A DNA stretch of 64,000 nucleotides from Streptomyces chryseus. GTDB lineage: Bacteria > Actinomycetota > Actinomycetes > Streptomycetales > Streptomycetaceae. This document shows positions 19,149-27,372 of the stretch, one piece after another. The notes beneath the pieces were generated by a model, which was given only the letters and a program-made list of their open reading frames with translations, was not told the DNA's origin and ran no database searches. A program made the position numbers and the translations under genes. Position 1 is the stretch's first letter. Each line of letters starts with the position of its first letter. The stretch is taken from assembly GCF_014650755.1 (NCBI RefSeq), contig NZ_BMVO01000007.1:62001-126000 (forward strand), in the 5' to 3' direction.

Positions 19149-19331
19149 GAAAGGGACCGTATCGCCCCTAAACGTCGGGATGGAGTAGATCGCCTGTTGT
19201 GCTGGGCGAACGGGTGATTGGTGGTGTGTCGCAGGCAATTAACATGACTAGTCTGCTTAATCCGAGCAGAGTCGCCCCTGCCCAGCGCCCGACCGACCGG
19301 CCGGGTCGCCGCTACGGAGGAGGGGTGACAG
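19149..19331. promoter_or_regulatory. Divergent promoter region of the arabinosyl-lipid genes
   Basis: 183 bases separate dprE1 from the PAP2 gene. It is less GC-rich than its surroundings around 19180-19265 and includes a CAGGCAATTAACATGACTAG stretch, so promoters for both directions probably lie here. I cannot assign exact -10/-35 pairs. Confidence 0.4.
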
Positions 19332-19964
19332 ATGCGAGAGGTTGACCGGCGTCTGCTGTCGGCCATGCGGGACTGCGGCACGGATCAACGGGTGGCGGCC
19401 GCCGCCCGGGGGCTCTCGTGGTGCGGCGAGCACGGCGCCGTCTGGATCGCGGCGGGCCTGGTGGGTGCGGGGGCCGACCGCGAGCGCCGAGGGGCCTGGC
19501 TTCGGGGTACGGCGCTGGTCGGCGCGGCGCACCTCGCGAGTATGGCCGTCAAGCTGGCCGTACGCCGCGCCCGCCCCCAACTCGCGTCCCTGCGGCCCCT
19601 GGTGAGCACCGCGGGCCGGCACTCGTTCCCCAGCAGCCACGCGGCGTCGGCGGCCGCCGCCGCGGTGGCCTTCGGGGCGTTGCGTCCGGCCGGCCGCCAC
19701 CTGGTGCCGCCGCTGGCGGCCGCGATGTGCGTGTCCCGGCTGGTGGTCGGGGTGCACTACCCGACCGACGTGGTGGCCGGCGTCCTGCTCGGCGGGATCA
19801 CCGCCGGGCTCGGCGCCGCCTGGATGACCGGGCCGGTGATCGCCTCCACCGCCTCCACCGCCTCCCGCGCCGCCGCGATCGTCTCCGCCGCCCCGCCGGC
19901 CACCGCCCCCGTGGGCGTGGCCTCCCGGGCTGCCGCGACCGAGGGAGGTGCCGCGCATGCCTGA
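19332..19964 (+). CDS. PAP2-family phosphatase, probable decaprenylphospho-5-phosphoribose phosphatase
   Basis: A 210-residue membrane phosphatase. All three PAP2 motifs are present: KLAVRRARP, PSSHAAS and SRLVVGVHYPTDVVAG, with hydrophobic segments between them. In the mycobacterial pathway a PAP2 enzyme removes the 5-phosphate from decaprenylphosphoryl-phosphoribose, between the UbiA transferase and DprE1. The position beside ubiA and opposite dprE1 supports the same step here. ATG 19332 is preceded by GGAGGAG. The C-terminus is an Ala/Thr-rich tail that overlaps the start of the next gene. Confidence 0.85.
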   Translation: MREVDRRLLSAMRDCGTDQRVAAAARGLSWCGEHGAVWIAAGLVGAGADRERRGAWLRGTALVGAAHLASMAVKLAVRRARPQLASLRPLVSTAGRHSFPSSHAASAAAAAVAFGALRPAGRHLVPPLAAAMCVSRLVVGVHYPTDVVAGVLLGGITAGLGAAWMTGPVIASTASTASRAAAIVSAAPPATAPVGVASRAAATEGGAAHA

Positions 19965-21021
19965 GCGCAGCAGCGGCACCACCAGCACCCACAGCCCCGG
20001 ACCCCACAGCCCCGCCCTCCACGCCACCGGCCCGGCGGGGCCCGCGACCGCCGCGCAGAGCGCCACCCCCACCGCCGTCATCGGCCAGCCCCGCCGTGCC
20101 GCGCCGCCCAGAGCGCCCGGGCGGCGGCCGCTCAGCCTGCCCGCCGGACTGCTGCGCACCGCCCGCCCCCGCCAGTGGGTCAAGAACGTCCTGGTCCTCG
20201 CCGCGCCCGCCGCCGCCGGCGAGCTGGCCTCCGCCCACGCCGTGGCCCGACTGGCCCTGGTCTTCGTGCTGTTCACCGCCGCCGCGTCCGCCGTCTACCT
20301 GATCAACGACGCCCGTGACGCCGACGCCGACCGCGCGCACCCCGTCAAGTGCCGCCGCCCCGTCGCCGCCGGCGAGGTCCCCGTCCCCGTGGCGTACGCG
20401 GCCGGGGCGCTGCTCGCCGTCCTCGCCGCGACGGCCGCCGCCCTGCTCTGCGACCCGATGACGGCCGCGCTCCTCACCGCGTACGTCGTCATGCAGCTCG
20501 CCTACTGCGTGTGGCTGAAACACATCCTCGTCGTGGACCTCGTCGTCGTCACCACCGGCTTCCTGATGCGCGCGATGATCGGCGGTGTCGCGCTCCAGAT
20601 CCCGCTCTCCCGCTGGTTCCTGATCACGGCGGGCTTCGGCGCGCTCTTCATGGTCGCCGCGAAGCGCTACTCGGAGGCCGTGCAGATGGCCGCCCGCCCG
20701 GAGAAGCGCGGCGCCACGCGCGCCCTCCTCGACGAGTACACCACCGGCTACCTGCGCTTCGTCTGGCAGCTCGCGGCCGGAGTCGCCGTACTCGGCTACT
20801 GCCTGTGGGCCCTGGAGAGCGGCGGCACGGCCAACGGCAGCCTGCTGCCGTGGCGCCAGTTGTCGATGGTGGCGTTCATCCTCTCGGTGCTGCGGTACGC
20901 CGTGTTCGCCGACCGGGGGACGGCCGGAGCCCCCGAGGACGTCGTCCTGCGCGACCGGGGCCTGGCCGTCATCGGCCTCGTGTGGGTGGCGATGTACGGG
21001 CTCGCGGTGGCCGATCTGTGA
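19957..21021 (+). CDS. ubiA: Decaprenyl-phosphate phosphoribosyltransferase (UbiA superfamily)
   Basis: A 354-residue polytopic prenyltransferase-like protein. After a Pro/Ala-rich cytoplasmic N-terminus of about 60 residues come RPRQWVKNVLV and the Asp-rich motif NDARDADADRAHPVKCRRPVAAGEV, which binds the phosphosugar and Mg2+. A second acidic motif and about nine membrane segments follow. It would move 5-phosphoribose from PRPP to decaprenyl phosphate, the first step of the arabinosyl donor pathway. ATG 19957 follows GGAGG by eight bases, so I prefer it to the GTG at 19948. It overlaps the phosphatase gene by eight bases. Confidence 0.9.
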   Translation: MPERSSGTTSTHSPGPHSPALHATGPAGPATAAQSATPTAVIGQPRRAAPPRAPGRRPLSLPAGLLRTARPRQWVKNVLVLAAPAAAGELASAHAVARLALVFVLFTAAASAVYLINDARDADADRAHPVKCRRPVAAGEVPVPVAYAAGALLAVLAATAAALLCDPMTAALLTAYVVMQLAYCVWLKHILVVDLVVVTTGFLMRAMIGGVALQIPLSRWFLITAGFGALFMVAAKRYSEAVQMAARPEKRGATRALLDEYTTGYLRFVWQLAAGVAVLGYCLWALESGGTANGSLLPWRQLSMVAFILSVLRYAVFADRGTAGAPEDVVLRDRGLAVIGLVWVAMYGLAVADL

Positions 21022-21479
21022 GAGCGGCCGCACGGCGCGTCACCTGGACCGAGGTGCGCGGCTTCGCGCTGGCCGGCGGCTGCGCGTACGCCGCCGACCT
21101 CGCGTTGTTCCTGTGGCTGCGCGGCCCGCTGGGCTGGGACCCGCTGACCGCGAAGGCGCTGTCCTTCGTCGCCGGTTGCTCGGTCGCGTACGCCGGGAAC
21201 GCCCTGGGCACCTACCGGCAGCGGGCGAAGGAGACCGTCGTGCGTCCGGGGGACCGGCTGCGGCAGTACGCCGCCTTCCTCGCCGTCAACCTCGCGGGCG
21301 CGGCCGTCCAGCTGCTGTGCGTCGCCGCCTCGCACCACGGCCTGGGGCTGACCTCCGCCCGCGCCGACACCGTCTCCGGAGCGGTGGTCGGCATGGCGCT
21401 CGCGACCGGGCTGCGCTTCTGGGGGACACGGACGCTGGTTTTCGCGCCCGGGGGTAGGCGCACATCATGGACTGGCTGA
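21018..21479 (+). CDS. GtrA family membrane protein
   Basis: A 153-residue protein with four hydrophobic helices typical of GtrA (FALAGGCAYAADLALFLWL, ALSFVAGCSVAYAGNALGTYR, QYAAFLAVNLAGAAVQLLCV, VGMALATGLRFWGTRTLVF). GtrA proteins help move or present polyprenyl-phosphate sugars at the membrane; the mycobacterial homologue beside dprE1/dprE2 has been linked to arabinosyl-lipid handling. The GTG at 21018 overlaps the UbiA stop (GTGA), so translation is probably coupled. It fits as the flippase or accessory step of the set. Confidence 0.85.
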   Translation: MRAAARRVTWTEVRGFALAGGCAYAADLALFLWLRGPLGWDPLTAKALSFVAGCSVAYAGNALGTYRQRAKETVVRPGDRLRQYAAFLAVNLAGAAVQLLCVAASHHGLGLTSARADTVSGAVVGMALATGLRFWGTRTLVFAPGGRRTSWTG

Positions 21480-22579
21480 AGAACCTGCCCGTCGTGGGGC
21501 CGTTCGTGACGCGGCTGACGTTCACTCACGCCTGGCGCACGTACGAGACGCTCGACCGCGCGCACTGGACCCGGCTGGCGGCCGCGATCACCTTCATCAG
21601 CTTCCTCGCCCTCTTCCCCCTGATCACGGTCGCCGCCGCGATCGGAGCGGCCCTGCTCTCCGACGACCAGCTGCGCCGCATGGAGGACAAGATCGCGGAG
21701 CAGGTGCCCGGCATCTCGGGTCAGCTCGACCTCGCGGCCCTGGTGGACAACGCCGGCACGGTCGGCGTGGTCGCCGGCGCCCTGCTGCTCTTCACCGGCA
21801 TCGGGTGGGTCGGATCGATGCGGGAGTGCCTGCGGGCCGTCTGGGACCTGGACGACACCGACGAGGGCAACCCCTTCCTGCGCAAGCTCAAGGACGCCGG
21901 CGTGCTGGCCGGGCTCGGCCTCATCGGCCTCTCGTCCTGGGCCGCCTCGTCGATCGGCTCGACGGCCGTCGACTGGACCGCCGAGCAGGCCGGCGTCTCG
22001 CAGAGCGGCGCGGGCGGCGTACTGCTGCGGATCGCCGCGCTCGCCCTCGCGGTCGGCGCGGACTTCCTGATCCTGCTGTACGTCCTGACGCTGCTGCCGG
22101 GCGTGCACCCCGTCCGGCACCGGCTGATCACCGCGTCGCTCATCGGCGCGGTCGGTTTCGAGCTGCTCAAGGTGCTGCTCGGCAGCTACATGAAGGGCGT
22201 GGCGGCGAAGAGCATGTACGGGGCGTTCGGCGTGCCGGTCGCCCTGCTGCTGTGGATCAACTTCACGGCGAAGCTGCTGCTGTGCTGCGCGGCCTGGACG
22301 GCGACGCGCCGCGCCGGCGAGCTGGAGGCCGACGAGGACCGTACGGACGAGGACGCCGACGGCCCTCGCGGTGACGGTGCTCGTGACGACGGTGCTCGTG
22401 ACGGCGCGGCCGGTGACGGCGCGAGCCCCGGTGACGGCGGACGGCCCTCCGTCGCGCGGGACCCCGCCGGCGGGCCGCCGCCCGGCAGCCCGCCGCCCCG
22501 CGGGCCCGCGCGCCCCGGTACGCCCCCTACGGGCGCCGGCGGCGACGCGCCAGGGCGGGCATCGGCCAGCGCCGGTTGA
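21467..22579 (+). CDS. YihY/virulence factor BrkB family membrane protein
   Basis: A 370-residue polytopic protein: RLAAAITFISFLALFPLITVAAAIGAAL, GVVAGALLLFTGIGWVGSMRECLRAVWD and a C-terminal GVPVALLLWINFTAKLLLCCAAW are YihY/BrkB hallmarks. The family is widespread, and its function (envelope, possibly transport) is unsettled. After residue 285 comes a hydrophilic tail rich in short Asp-Gly-Ala-Arg repeats (RDDGARDGAAGDGAS), then Pro/Gly. It overlaps the gtrA end by 13 bases, and its 3' end overlaps the convergent carboxypeptidase gene by 53 bases. Confidence 0.85.
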   Translation: MDWLKNLPVVGPFVTRLTFTHAWRTYETLDRAHWTRLAAAITFISFLALFPLITVAAAIGAALLSDDQLRRMEDKIAEQVPGISGQLDLAALVDNAGTVGVVAGALLLFTGIGWVGSMRECLRAVWDLDDTDEGNPFLRKLKDAGVLAGLGLIGLSSWAASSIGSTAVDWTAEQAGVSQSGAGGVLLRIAALALAVGADFLILLYVLTLLPGVHPVRHRLITASLIGAVGFELLKVLLGSYMKGVAAKSMYGAFGVPVALLLWINFTAKLLLCCAAWTATRRAGELEADEDRTDEDADGPRGDGARDDGARDGAAGDGASPGDGGRPSVARDPAGGPPPGSPPPRGPARPGTPPTGAGGDAPGRASASAG

Positions 22580-23840
22580 CCAGGAGGACCCCGGCGGCCA
22601 GCACCACCAGTACGCCGCCCGTGATCGCGAGCGCCGTGCCGACGCCGCCCGCGCCCTTGTCGGACGCCGCGACCCGCGTCCGGGCGTCCTTCGCGACGGC
22701 GGTGTCACCGGCGCCCGCGCCGCCCTGGGCGCTCTTGCCGCTGCCGCCCTTGCCCTGGGGGCCCGCTCCCTGCTCCGTGTCGACGGACCTGGGCGGGACC
22801 AGCTCGCCGACCGGCGTGACCTTCCCGGACGCCTCGAAGCCCCAGTCCAGCAGGCGGGCCGCTTCCTTGTAGACGGCGCTGCTCTCGTTCGCGGACGGGT
22901 TCATGACCGTCACGAGCAGCACCCTGTCGCCGCGCTGCGCGACGCCCGTGAACGTCGCCCCCGCGTGCGTGGTGTTGCCGTTCTTGACGCCCGCCAGGCC
23001 CTTGTACGGCTCGACGCCGTAGGCGCCCGTGAGCAGGCGGTTGGTGTTCTGGATCTGGAAGCTCTCGCGCTTCTTCCCCTTCTTCTTCTCACCGGGGAAG
23101 TCGGCGGTCGCCGTCGAGGAGTACTCCCGGAAGTCCTTCTTCTGCATGCCGCTGCGGGCGATGAGCGTCAGGTCGTACGCGCTGCTGACCTGGCCCTTGG
23201 CGTCGTAACCGTCGGGTGAGACGACCGTGGTGTCGAGCGCCTGGAGCTCCTCGGCGTGCGACTGCATGTCGCGTGCGGTCTTGTCCCAGCCGCCGTTCAT
23301 CTCCGACAGCACGTGGACGGCGTCGTTGCCGGACCGCAGGAACACCCCCAGCCACATGTCGTGGACGGAGTAGGTGTGGTCCTCCTTGATGCCGACGAGG
23401 CTGCTGCCCGCGCCGACTCCCGCCAGGTCGCTGTCCTTGACCTTGTAGACCTGCGACTTGGGCAGCCGGGGCAGGACCGTGTCGGCGAAGAGCATCTTGA
23501 GCGTGGACGCGGGGGGAAGCCGCCAGTGGGCGTTGTGCGAGGCGAGCACGTCGCCCGACTCAGCGTCGGCGACGATCCACGACCGGCCGCTCACCTCCTT
23601 CGGGAGGACCGGCGCACCCTGGCCGAGCCGCACCTGCGTACCGGGCAGGCCGAGTTGGGCGCCTCCGACCGTCGACATCGAAGCGGGGGGCTGTGGCTGT
23701 TCGGCGCCCGGCTTGTCGTCCGCGTGCGCGGGAAGTGCGGTGAGTACGGGCAGCAGCGCGGCGGAGAGGACCGTCAGTGCGGTCTTTTTGGCGGCGGACA
23801 CGAACGTGAACGTACAGGGCGTGCGGATGGGTGTGGACAT
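22527..23840 (-). CDS. Serine-type D-alanyl-D-alanine carboxypeptidase
   Basis: A 437-residue penicillin-binding protein of the S11 family. A signal peptide (TALTVLSAALLPVLTALPAHADD) precedes the catalytic domain, with the three active-site motifs STLK, SGN and KNGN (standing for KTG, a common variant). A Gly/Ser/Lys-rich linker follows, then a C-terminal membrane anchor and Arg-rich tail (ALAITGGVLVVLAAGVLLV, then RRRRR). It trims the terminal D-Ala of peptidoglycan stems outside the cell. The start is ATG 23840; the frame is open far upstream, but no domain is present there. Confidence 0.9.
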   Translation of the reverse strand: MSTPIRTPCTFTFVSAAKKTALTVLSAALLPVLTALPAHADDKPGAEQPQPPASMSTVGGAQLGLPGTQVRLGQGAPVLPKEVSGRSWIVADAESGDVLASHNAHWRLPPASTLKMLFADTVLPRLPKSQVYKVKDSDLAGVGAGSSLVGIKEDHTYSVHDMWLGVFLRSGNDAVHVLSEMNGGWDKTARDMQSHAEELQALDTTVVSPDGYDAKGQVSSAYDLTLIARSGMQKKDFREYSSTATADFPGEKKKGKKRESFQIQNTNRLLTGAYGVEPYKGLAGVKNGNTTHAGATFTGVAQRGDRVLLVTVMNPSANESSAVYKEAARLLDWGFEASGKVTPVGELVPPRSVDTEQGAGPQGKGGSGKSAQGGAGAGDTAVAKDARTRVAASDKGAGGVGTALAITGGVLVVLAAGVLLVNRRWPMPALARRRRRP

Positions 23841-23943
23841 GGCGGGGACAAACAGCCGTGAGCCGGGCCGGGCCGGCCCGGCACCGGTGCCGGGGTCCGC
23901 ACCCCGGCGGCGGGGACCGGTGGCAGGCGGCGATACTGGCTGC

Positions 23944-24195
23944 ATGAAGCTCAGCCGCTCCGTCTCCTGGTTCCTGCTCGCCTTCGGGGTGTGGAGCTGG
24001 TTCATCTGGGTCACTTTCGTCAAGAATCTGTGGAAGGACGGCAGCGGGCTCGCCTTCGACGACGCGGGTGACCCGACTGCGTACTTCTGGGTGCATCTGC
24101 TGCTTGCCGTCACGTCCTTTCTTCTGGGGACGGCGGTCGGGGTGATCGGGTTCCGTGGAGTGCGGGCCCTGCGACGTGAGCGGAGCCAGGGATAA
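23944..24195 (+). CDS. Small two-helix membrane protein (SCO4848-type)
   Basis: An 83-residue protein with two hydrophobic helices: FLLAFGVWSWFIWVTFV near the N-terminus and VHLLLAVTSFLLGTAVGVIGF near the end. A short loop (GSGLAFDDAGDPTAYFW) joins them, and the tail is basic. It matches a conserved streptomycete family found between a D-Ala carboxypeptidase and a metallophosphoesterase, as here. ATG 23944 begins right at the first conserved residues. The stop is two bases before the next start, so the two genes are probably coupled. Function unknown. Confidence 0.8.
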   Translation: MKLSRSVSWFLLAFGVWSWFIWVTFVKNLWKDGSGLAFDDAGDPTAYFWVHLLLAVTSFLLGTAVGVIGFRGVRALRRERSQG

Positions 24196-24197
24196 CT

Positions 24198-25622
24198 GTG
24201 GTCGTCGTCTTCGTTCTCATCGCGCTTTCGGTCCTCGGCCTGCTGGCCGGGGCGCACTGGTACGTGTGGCGCCGGCTGGTCCGCGACACGACCCTGCCGG
24301 GCGGCGCCGCCCGGCGGGCGGGGACGGTGGCGGCGATCGTGCTGCCGCTGCTGTCCGTCGGGACGCTGGTCGCCTCGCAGGCGCGGGCGCCGTTCCGGGT
24401 GCAGCAGGTGCTGGCGTGGCCCGGTTACCTGTGGCTGGCGGTGCTGCTGTACCTGGTGATGGCGCTGGTGGCCGGCGAGGCGGTACGGCCGCTGCTGCGG
24501 TGGGTGCTGGGCCGGCGGGACGCCGGGGTGCGCGGCGGCGGGAGTTCCCCCGACGGACCTCTCCCCGCGGCTCCGGACCACGGCCCCGCCGAGAGCGCGG
24601 GCCGCAGTCCCTCCCTGGGCGCCGCCACCGAGGCGTCGCCCGCTCCCGCGTCTGCCTCCGCCGCCGCCTCCGCGTCGGCGTCCGCCCCGGCTTCCGGCGG
24701 CACGGACACGGTGACGCAGACCCCGCCGCCCGCGCCCCCCGTGGCCACGCCCCCGGCCGCCCCCCAGGGGCCCGCCGGTTCGACCGCCTCCGGGGACTTC
24801 TCGCGGCGGCTGTTCGTCTCGCGCGCGGTCGGGGCGGGTGCGGCCGCGGCGGCGCTGGGGACCGTGGGGTACGGGACGTACGGGGTGCTGCGGGGGCCGA
24901 GGCTGAAGCGGGTCCGGGTGCCGCTGGCCAAACTGCCGCGCGGCGCGCACGGGTTCCGCATCGCCGTCGTCAGCGACGTACACCTCGGGCCGGTCCTCGG
25001 ACGCGCGCACACCCAGCGGATCGTCGACACGATCAACTCCGCCCAGCCCGACCTGGTCGCGGTCGTCGGCGACCTGGTCGACGGGAGCGTGGCCGACCTG
25101 GGCCACGCCGCCGAGCCGCTGGCGCGGATCAGGGCCCGGCACGGGACGTTCTTCGTGACCGGCAACCACGAGTACTTCTCCGGCGCCGAGCAGTGGGTCG
25201 ATCACGTGCGTGAGCTGGGAATGCGGCCGTTGGAGAACGACCGCGTGGAGATCGCCGGCTTCGACCTCGCCGGGGTCAACGACGTGGCGGGCGAGCGGGA
25301 GGGCCAGGGCCCCGACTTCGTACGGGCGCTGGGCGACCGGGACCGGTCCCGCGCGTCCGTTCTGCTCGCGCACCAGCCGATCGTCATCCACGACGCCGTG
25401 CGCCACGGGGTCGACCTGCAGCTGTCCGGCCACACGCACGGCGGCCAGCTCTGGCCCGGCAACTACATCGCCGCCCAGGCGAACCCGACGGTCGCCGGCC
25501 TCGAACGGTACGGCGACACCCAGCTGTACGTCTCGCGGGGCGCGGGCGCCTGGGGCCCGCCGGTCCGGGTGGGCGCCGAGTCCGACATCACGGTGGTGGA
25601 ACTGCAGTCCCGCCAGACGTAG
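24198..25622 (+). CDS. Membrane-anchored metallophosphoesterase
   Basis: A 474-residue protein with about four N-terminal membrane helices (residues 1-115), a 75-residue Pro/Ala/Ser-rich linker, and a short hydrophobic segment before the catalytic domain. The domain carries all metallophosphoesterase motifs: SDVHLGP, GDLVDG, GNHEYF, AHQPI and SGHTHGG. The order resembles YkuE/YaeI-type enzymes, which act at the membrane on phospholipids or phosphoesters. GTG 24198 lies two bases after the stop of the small membrane protein. The substrate is unknown. Confidence 0.88.
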   Translation: MVVVFVLIALSVLGLLAGAHWYVWRRLVRDTTLPGGAARRAGTVAAIVLPLLSVGTLVASQARAPFRVQQVLAWPGYLWLAVLLYLVMALVAGEAVRPLLRWVLGRRDAGVRGGGSSPDGPLPAAPDHGPAESAGRSPSLGAATEASPAPASASAAASASASAPASGGTDTVTQTPPPAPPVATPPAAPQGPAGSTASGDFSRRLFVSRAVGAGAAAAALGTVGYGTYGVLRGPRLKRVRVPLAKLPRGAHGFRIAVVSDVHLGPVLGRAHTQRIVDTINSAQPDLVAVVGDLVDGSVADLGHAAEPLARIRARHGTFFVTGNHEYFSGAEQWVDHVRELGMRPLENDRVEIAGFDLAGVNDVAGEREGQGPDFVRALGDRDRSRASVLLAHQPIVIHDAVRHGVDLQLSGHTHGGQLWPGNYIAAQANPTVAGLERYGDTQLYVSRGAGAWGPPVRVGAESDITVVELQSRQT

Positions 25623-25671
25623 GCGGTGCGCCGGCGTCCCGCATGCCGGGCGCGACTTGGGAGGCCGCGGC

Positions 25672-26376
25672 TCAGCGCGTCTTGCGCGCGGCCGCGGCCT
25701 CGGCCATTCCCGGCAGGAAGTCCGTGAACAGCTCGTGCACTTCCCGTACGAGCGGACGCAGCACCCGGAAGCGGGCGAGCGCGACCCCGCGCGTGGTGAG
25801 GCGGGCGCCGCGCTCGGCGAGGCGGTGGCTGCGCTCCCGGCCCTCGGACCGGTCGAAGACCCAGTACAGGACGAGTCCCATCTGGGAGAGCCACATCAAC
25901 TCGGGCAGTATGCCCCGCAGTTCCTCGGGGACCTTGGCCTTGGAGCCGGCCAGTACCTCCCGGTGGACGTCGATGGCCGCCTCACGCGCGTGCTCCGACT
26001 CGGGGGAGAAGGGGCTCAGCGGGCTCTCGGGGTCCGCCGCGTTCTTGAAGAACTGGGCGGCGAACTCGTGGTACGGCGCCGCGATGTCCAGCCACGCCTT
26101 CAGCACCCCGGCCAGGCGCGCCTCCAGGTCCGTCTCCCGGTCCAGTACGGGACGGACCGCCGCCTGGTGCTCGGCGGCGATCCGGTCGTAGAAGCCCTGG
26201 ACCAGGTGTTCCTTGGAGCCGAAGTAGTAGTACGCGTTGCCTACGGAGACCCCCGCCTCCTTGGCGATGGCCCGCATGGTCGTCTTGTCGTAACCGCGGT
26301 CCTGGAACAGCTGGAGAGCGGTTTCGAGGATGAGCGTGCGGGTCTGCTCGCTCTTGGGGGCCTTGTCTTCAGTCAC
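25672..26376 (-). CDS. TetR family transcriptional regulator
   Basis: A 234-residue TetR protein. The HTH lies at residues 11-57 (TRTLILETALQLFQDRGYDKTTMRAIAKEAGVSVGNAYYYFGSKEHLV); the remainder is an all-helical ligand domain with LKAWLDIAAPYHEFAAQFFKNAADPESPLSPFS. GTG 26376 is the natural start, ten residues before the HTH. It is the last gene of a three-gene minus-strand unit (small membrane protein, DCC protein, TetR) and lies 11 bases after the DCC stop. Two near-identical palindromes ahead of the unit are its probable operators, suggesting autoregulation. The ligand is unknown. Confidence 0.9.
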   Translation of the reverse strand: MTEDKAPKSEQTRTLILETALQLFQDRGYDKTTMRAIAKEAGVSVGNAYYYFGSKEHLVQGFYDRIAAEHQAAVRPVLDRETDLEARLAGVLKAWLDIAAPYHEFAAQFFKNAADPESPLSPFSPESEHAREAAIDVHREVLAGSKAKVPEELRGILPELMWLSQMGLVLYWVFDRSEGRERSHRLAERGARLTTRGVALARFRVLRPLVREVHELFTDFLPGMAEAAAARKTR

Positions 26377-26387
26377 GGTGTCCGAGC

Positions 26388-26819
26388 CTAACCGGGCGCG
26401 GCGCACCGGTCGTCGCAGGGCACCGGGACCCCCGCTCCGACCGCCGCCCCGGCCGTCGTCGCCTCGCGGTACTTGGCCGCCGCGAGCATCGTCACCCGTA
26501 CGAAGGGGGCGCCCGCCGGGGTGGCGAGCCAGTGGGCCTTGGGCCGGTACTCGGCCAGGGCCCAGAGGCAGACCACCCAGGCGGCGGGGCCGCCGTAGAT
26601 CTGGCCCTTGTCTCCGATGACGGTGATCTCGCGCAGGGTGCGGTCGTGGTCGAGAGCGGGGAACCTGCGCCGCGCTTCGGCCGACCCCGCCGGCACCAGG
26701 GCCAGCGGCACGAGCTTGCGTTGGCGCAGCAGCCAGTTGCGCAGGTGGACGCAGAGGGAGCACTGGGCGTCGTACAGGATCGTCAGTCTGCTGACCGGGA
26801 GCCGGCTCATCGTGCTCAC
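26388..26819 (-). CDS. DCC family thiol-disulfide oxidoreductase-like protein
   Basis: A 143-residue protein of the DUF393/DCC family. The signature is LTILYDAQCSLCVHLRNWLL, with the D-x-x-C-x-x-C motif near residues 16-20. Downstream, ITVIGDKGQIYGGPAAWVVCLWAL is also typical. The motif implies a thioredoxin-like redox role, though few members have been tested. I use GTG 26819, which overlaps the upstream stop by four bases; ATG 26810 is the alternative. It lies in an operon with a membrane protein and a TetR regulator. Confidence 0.85.
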   Translation of the reverse strand: MSTMSRLPVSRLTILYDAQCSLCVHLRNWLLRQRKLVPLALVPAGSAEARRRFPALDHDRTLREITVIGDKGQIYGGPAAWVVCLWALAEYRPKAHWLATPAGAPFVRVTMLAAAKYREATTAGAAVGAGVPVPCDDRCAAPG

Positions 26820-27226
26820 GCCCCGGCGGGCGCGGTGGTGGTCCAGCCCTGCGGCGGGACCGGGGGGAGCTGCTCGCGCTCGATGAGGGAGCGCCGCCGG
26901 ATCTTGTTGAGGACCCAGACGTTGCCGAGGTGCATGACGCCGAGCACGAGCAGGACGACGCCGACCTTCACCGAGAGCGCCTCGAAGAGTCCGCGGGCGT
27001 TCTCGACGGTGTCGGCCGCCTTGAGGTAGAGGGTGACGAAGCCGAGGTTGACGAGGTAGAAGCCGACGACCAGCAAGTGGTTGACCGCGTCGGCGAGCTT
27101 CTCGTCCCCGCGTAGGACGCTGGCGATGAAGATGCGTCCGTTGCGGCTGAGGGTGCGCGCGACCCAGACGGTGAGCGCGACGCTGATCAGCAGGTAGACG
27201 GCGTAGGCGACAACAGTGAGGTCCAT
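26816..27226 (-). CDS. Small four-helix membrane protein of the TetR operon
   Basis: A 136-residue protein with about three to four membrane helices (LTVVAYAVYLLISVALTVWVA, LLVVGFYLVNLGFVTLYL, VGVVLLVLGVMHLGNVWVL) and a short Pro-rich tail. It resembles conserved integral membrane proteins paired with DCC-family redox proteins in streptomycetes. ATG 27226 follows GGGGTGGG; the frame is open upstream through the operator region, but that part is not protein-like. First gene of the unit and the likely target of its TetR protein. Function unknown. Confidence 0.8.
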   Translation of the reverse strand: MDLTVVAYAVYLLISVALTVWVARTLSRNGRIFIASVLRGDEKLADAVNHLLVVGFYLVNLGFVTLYLKAADTVENARGLFEALSVKVGVVLLVLGVMHLGNVWVLNKIRRRSLIEREQLPPVPPQGWTTTAPAGA

Positions 27227-27239
27227 ACCCCACCCCTTC

Positions 27240-27253
27240 TTGAACGTGTTCAA
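27240..27253. promoter_or_regulatory. Operator palindrome 1 of the TetR operon
   Basis: TTGAACGTGTTCAA: two perfect 6-base arms around GT, ending 14 bases upstream of the ATG at 27226. Same arms as the second copy, whose centre is 45 bases away. Probable TetR binding site. Confidence 0.6.
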
Positions 27254-27284
27254 AAGGCTGGCAGGAATGAATCTAGACCTCTTT

Positions 27285-27298
27285 TTGAACATGTTCAA
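27285..27298. promoter_or_regulatory. Operator palindrome 2 of the TetR operon
   Basis: TTGAACATGTTCAA: a perfect 14-bp palindrome matching copy 1 except at one central base. Its location 59-72 bases upstream of the start codon is suitable for repression together with copy 1. Confidence 0.65.
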
Positions 27299-27372
27299 GA
27301 CAGTTTCTCGGCGCTCCCTTGGATGTTCTCTTCTGGATAATCCGCGACGGATCGAATTGCTAGGCTGCGGGC

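Noticed and set aside
22371..22450. Short GGTGCTCGTGACG-type repeats as a mobile or regulatory repeat
   Set aside because: They simply encode the Asp-Gly-Ala-Arg tail of the YihY protein, and appear nowhere else.
22527..25439. 970-codon minus-strand frame that would extend the carboxypeptidase
   Set aside because: Only the part from 23840 downward has a signal peptide and enzyme domain; the extension is antisense to the metallophosphoesterase.
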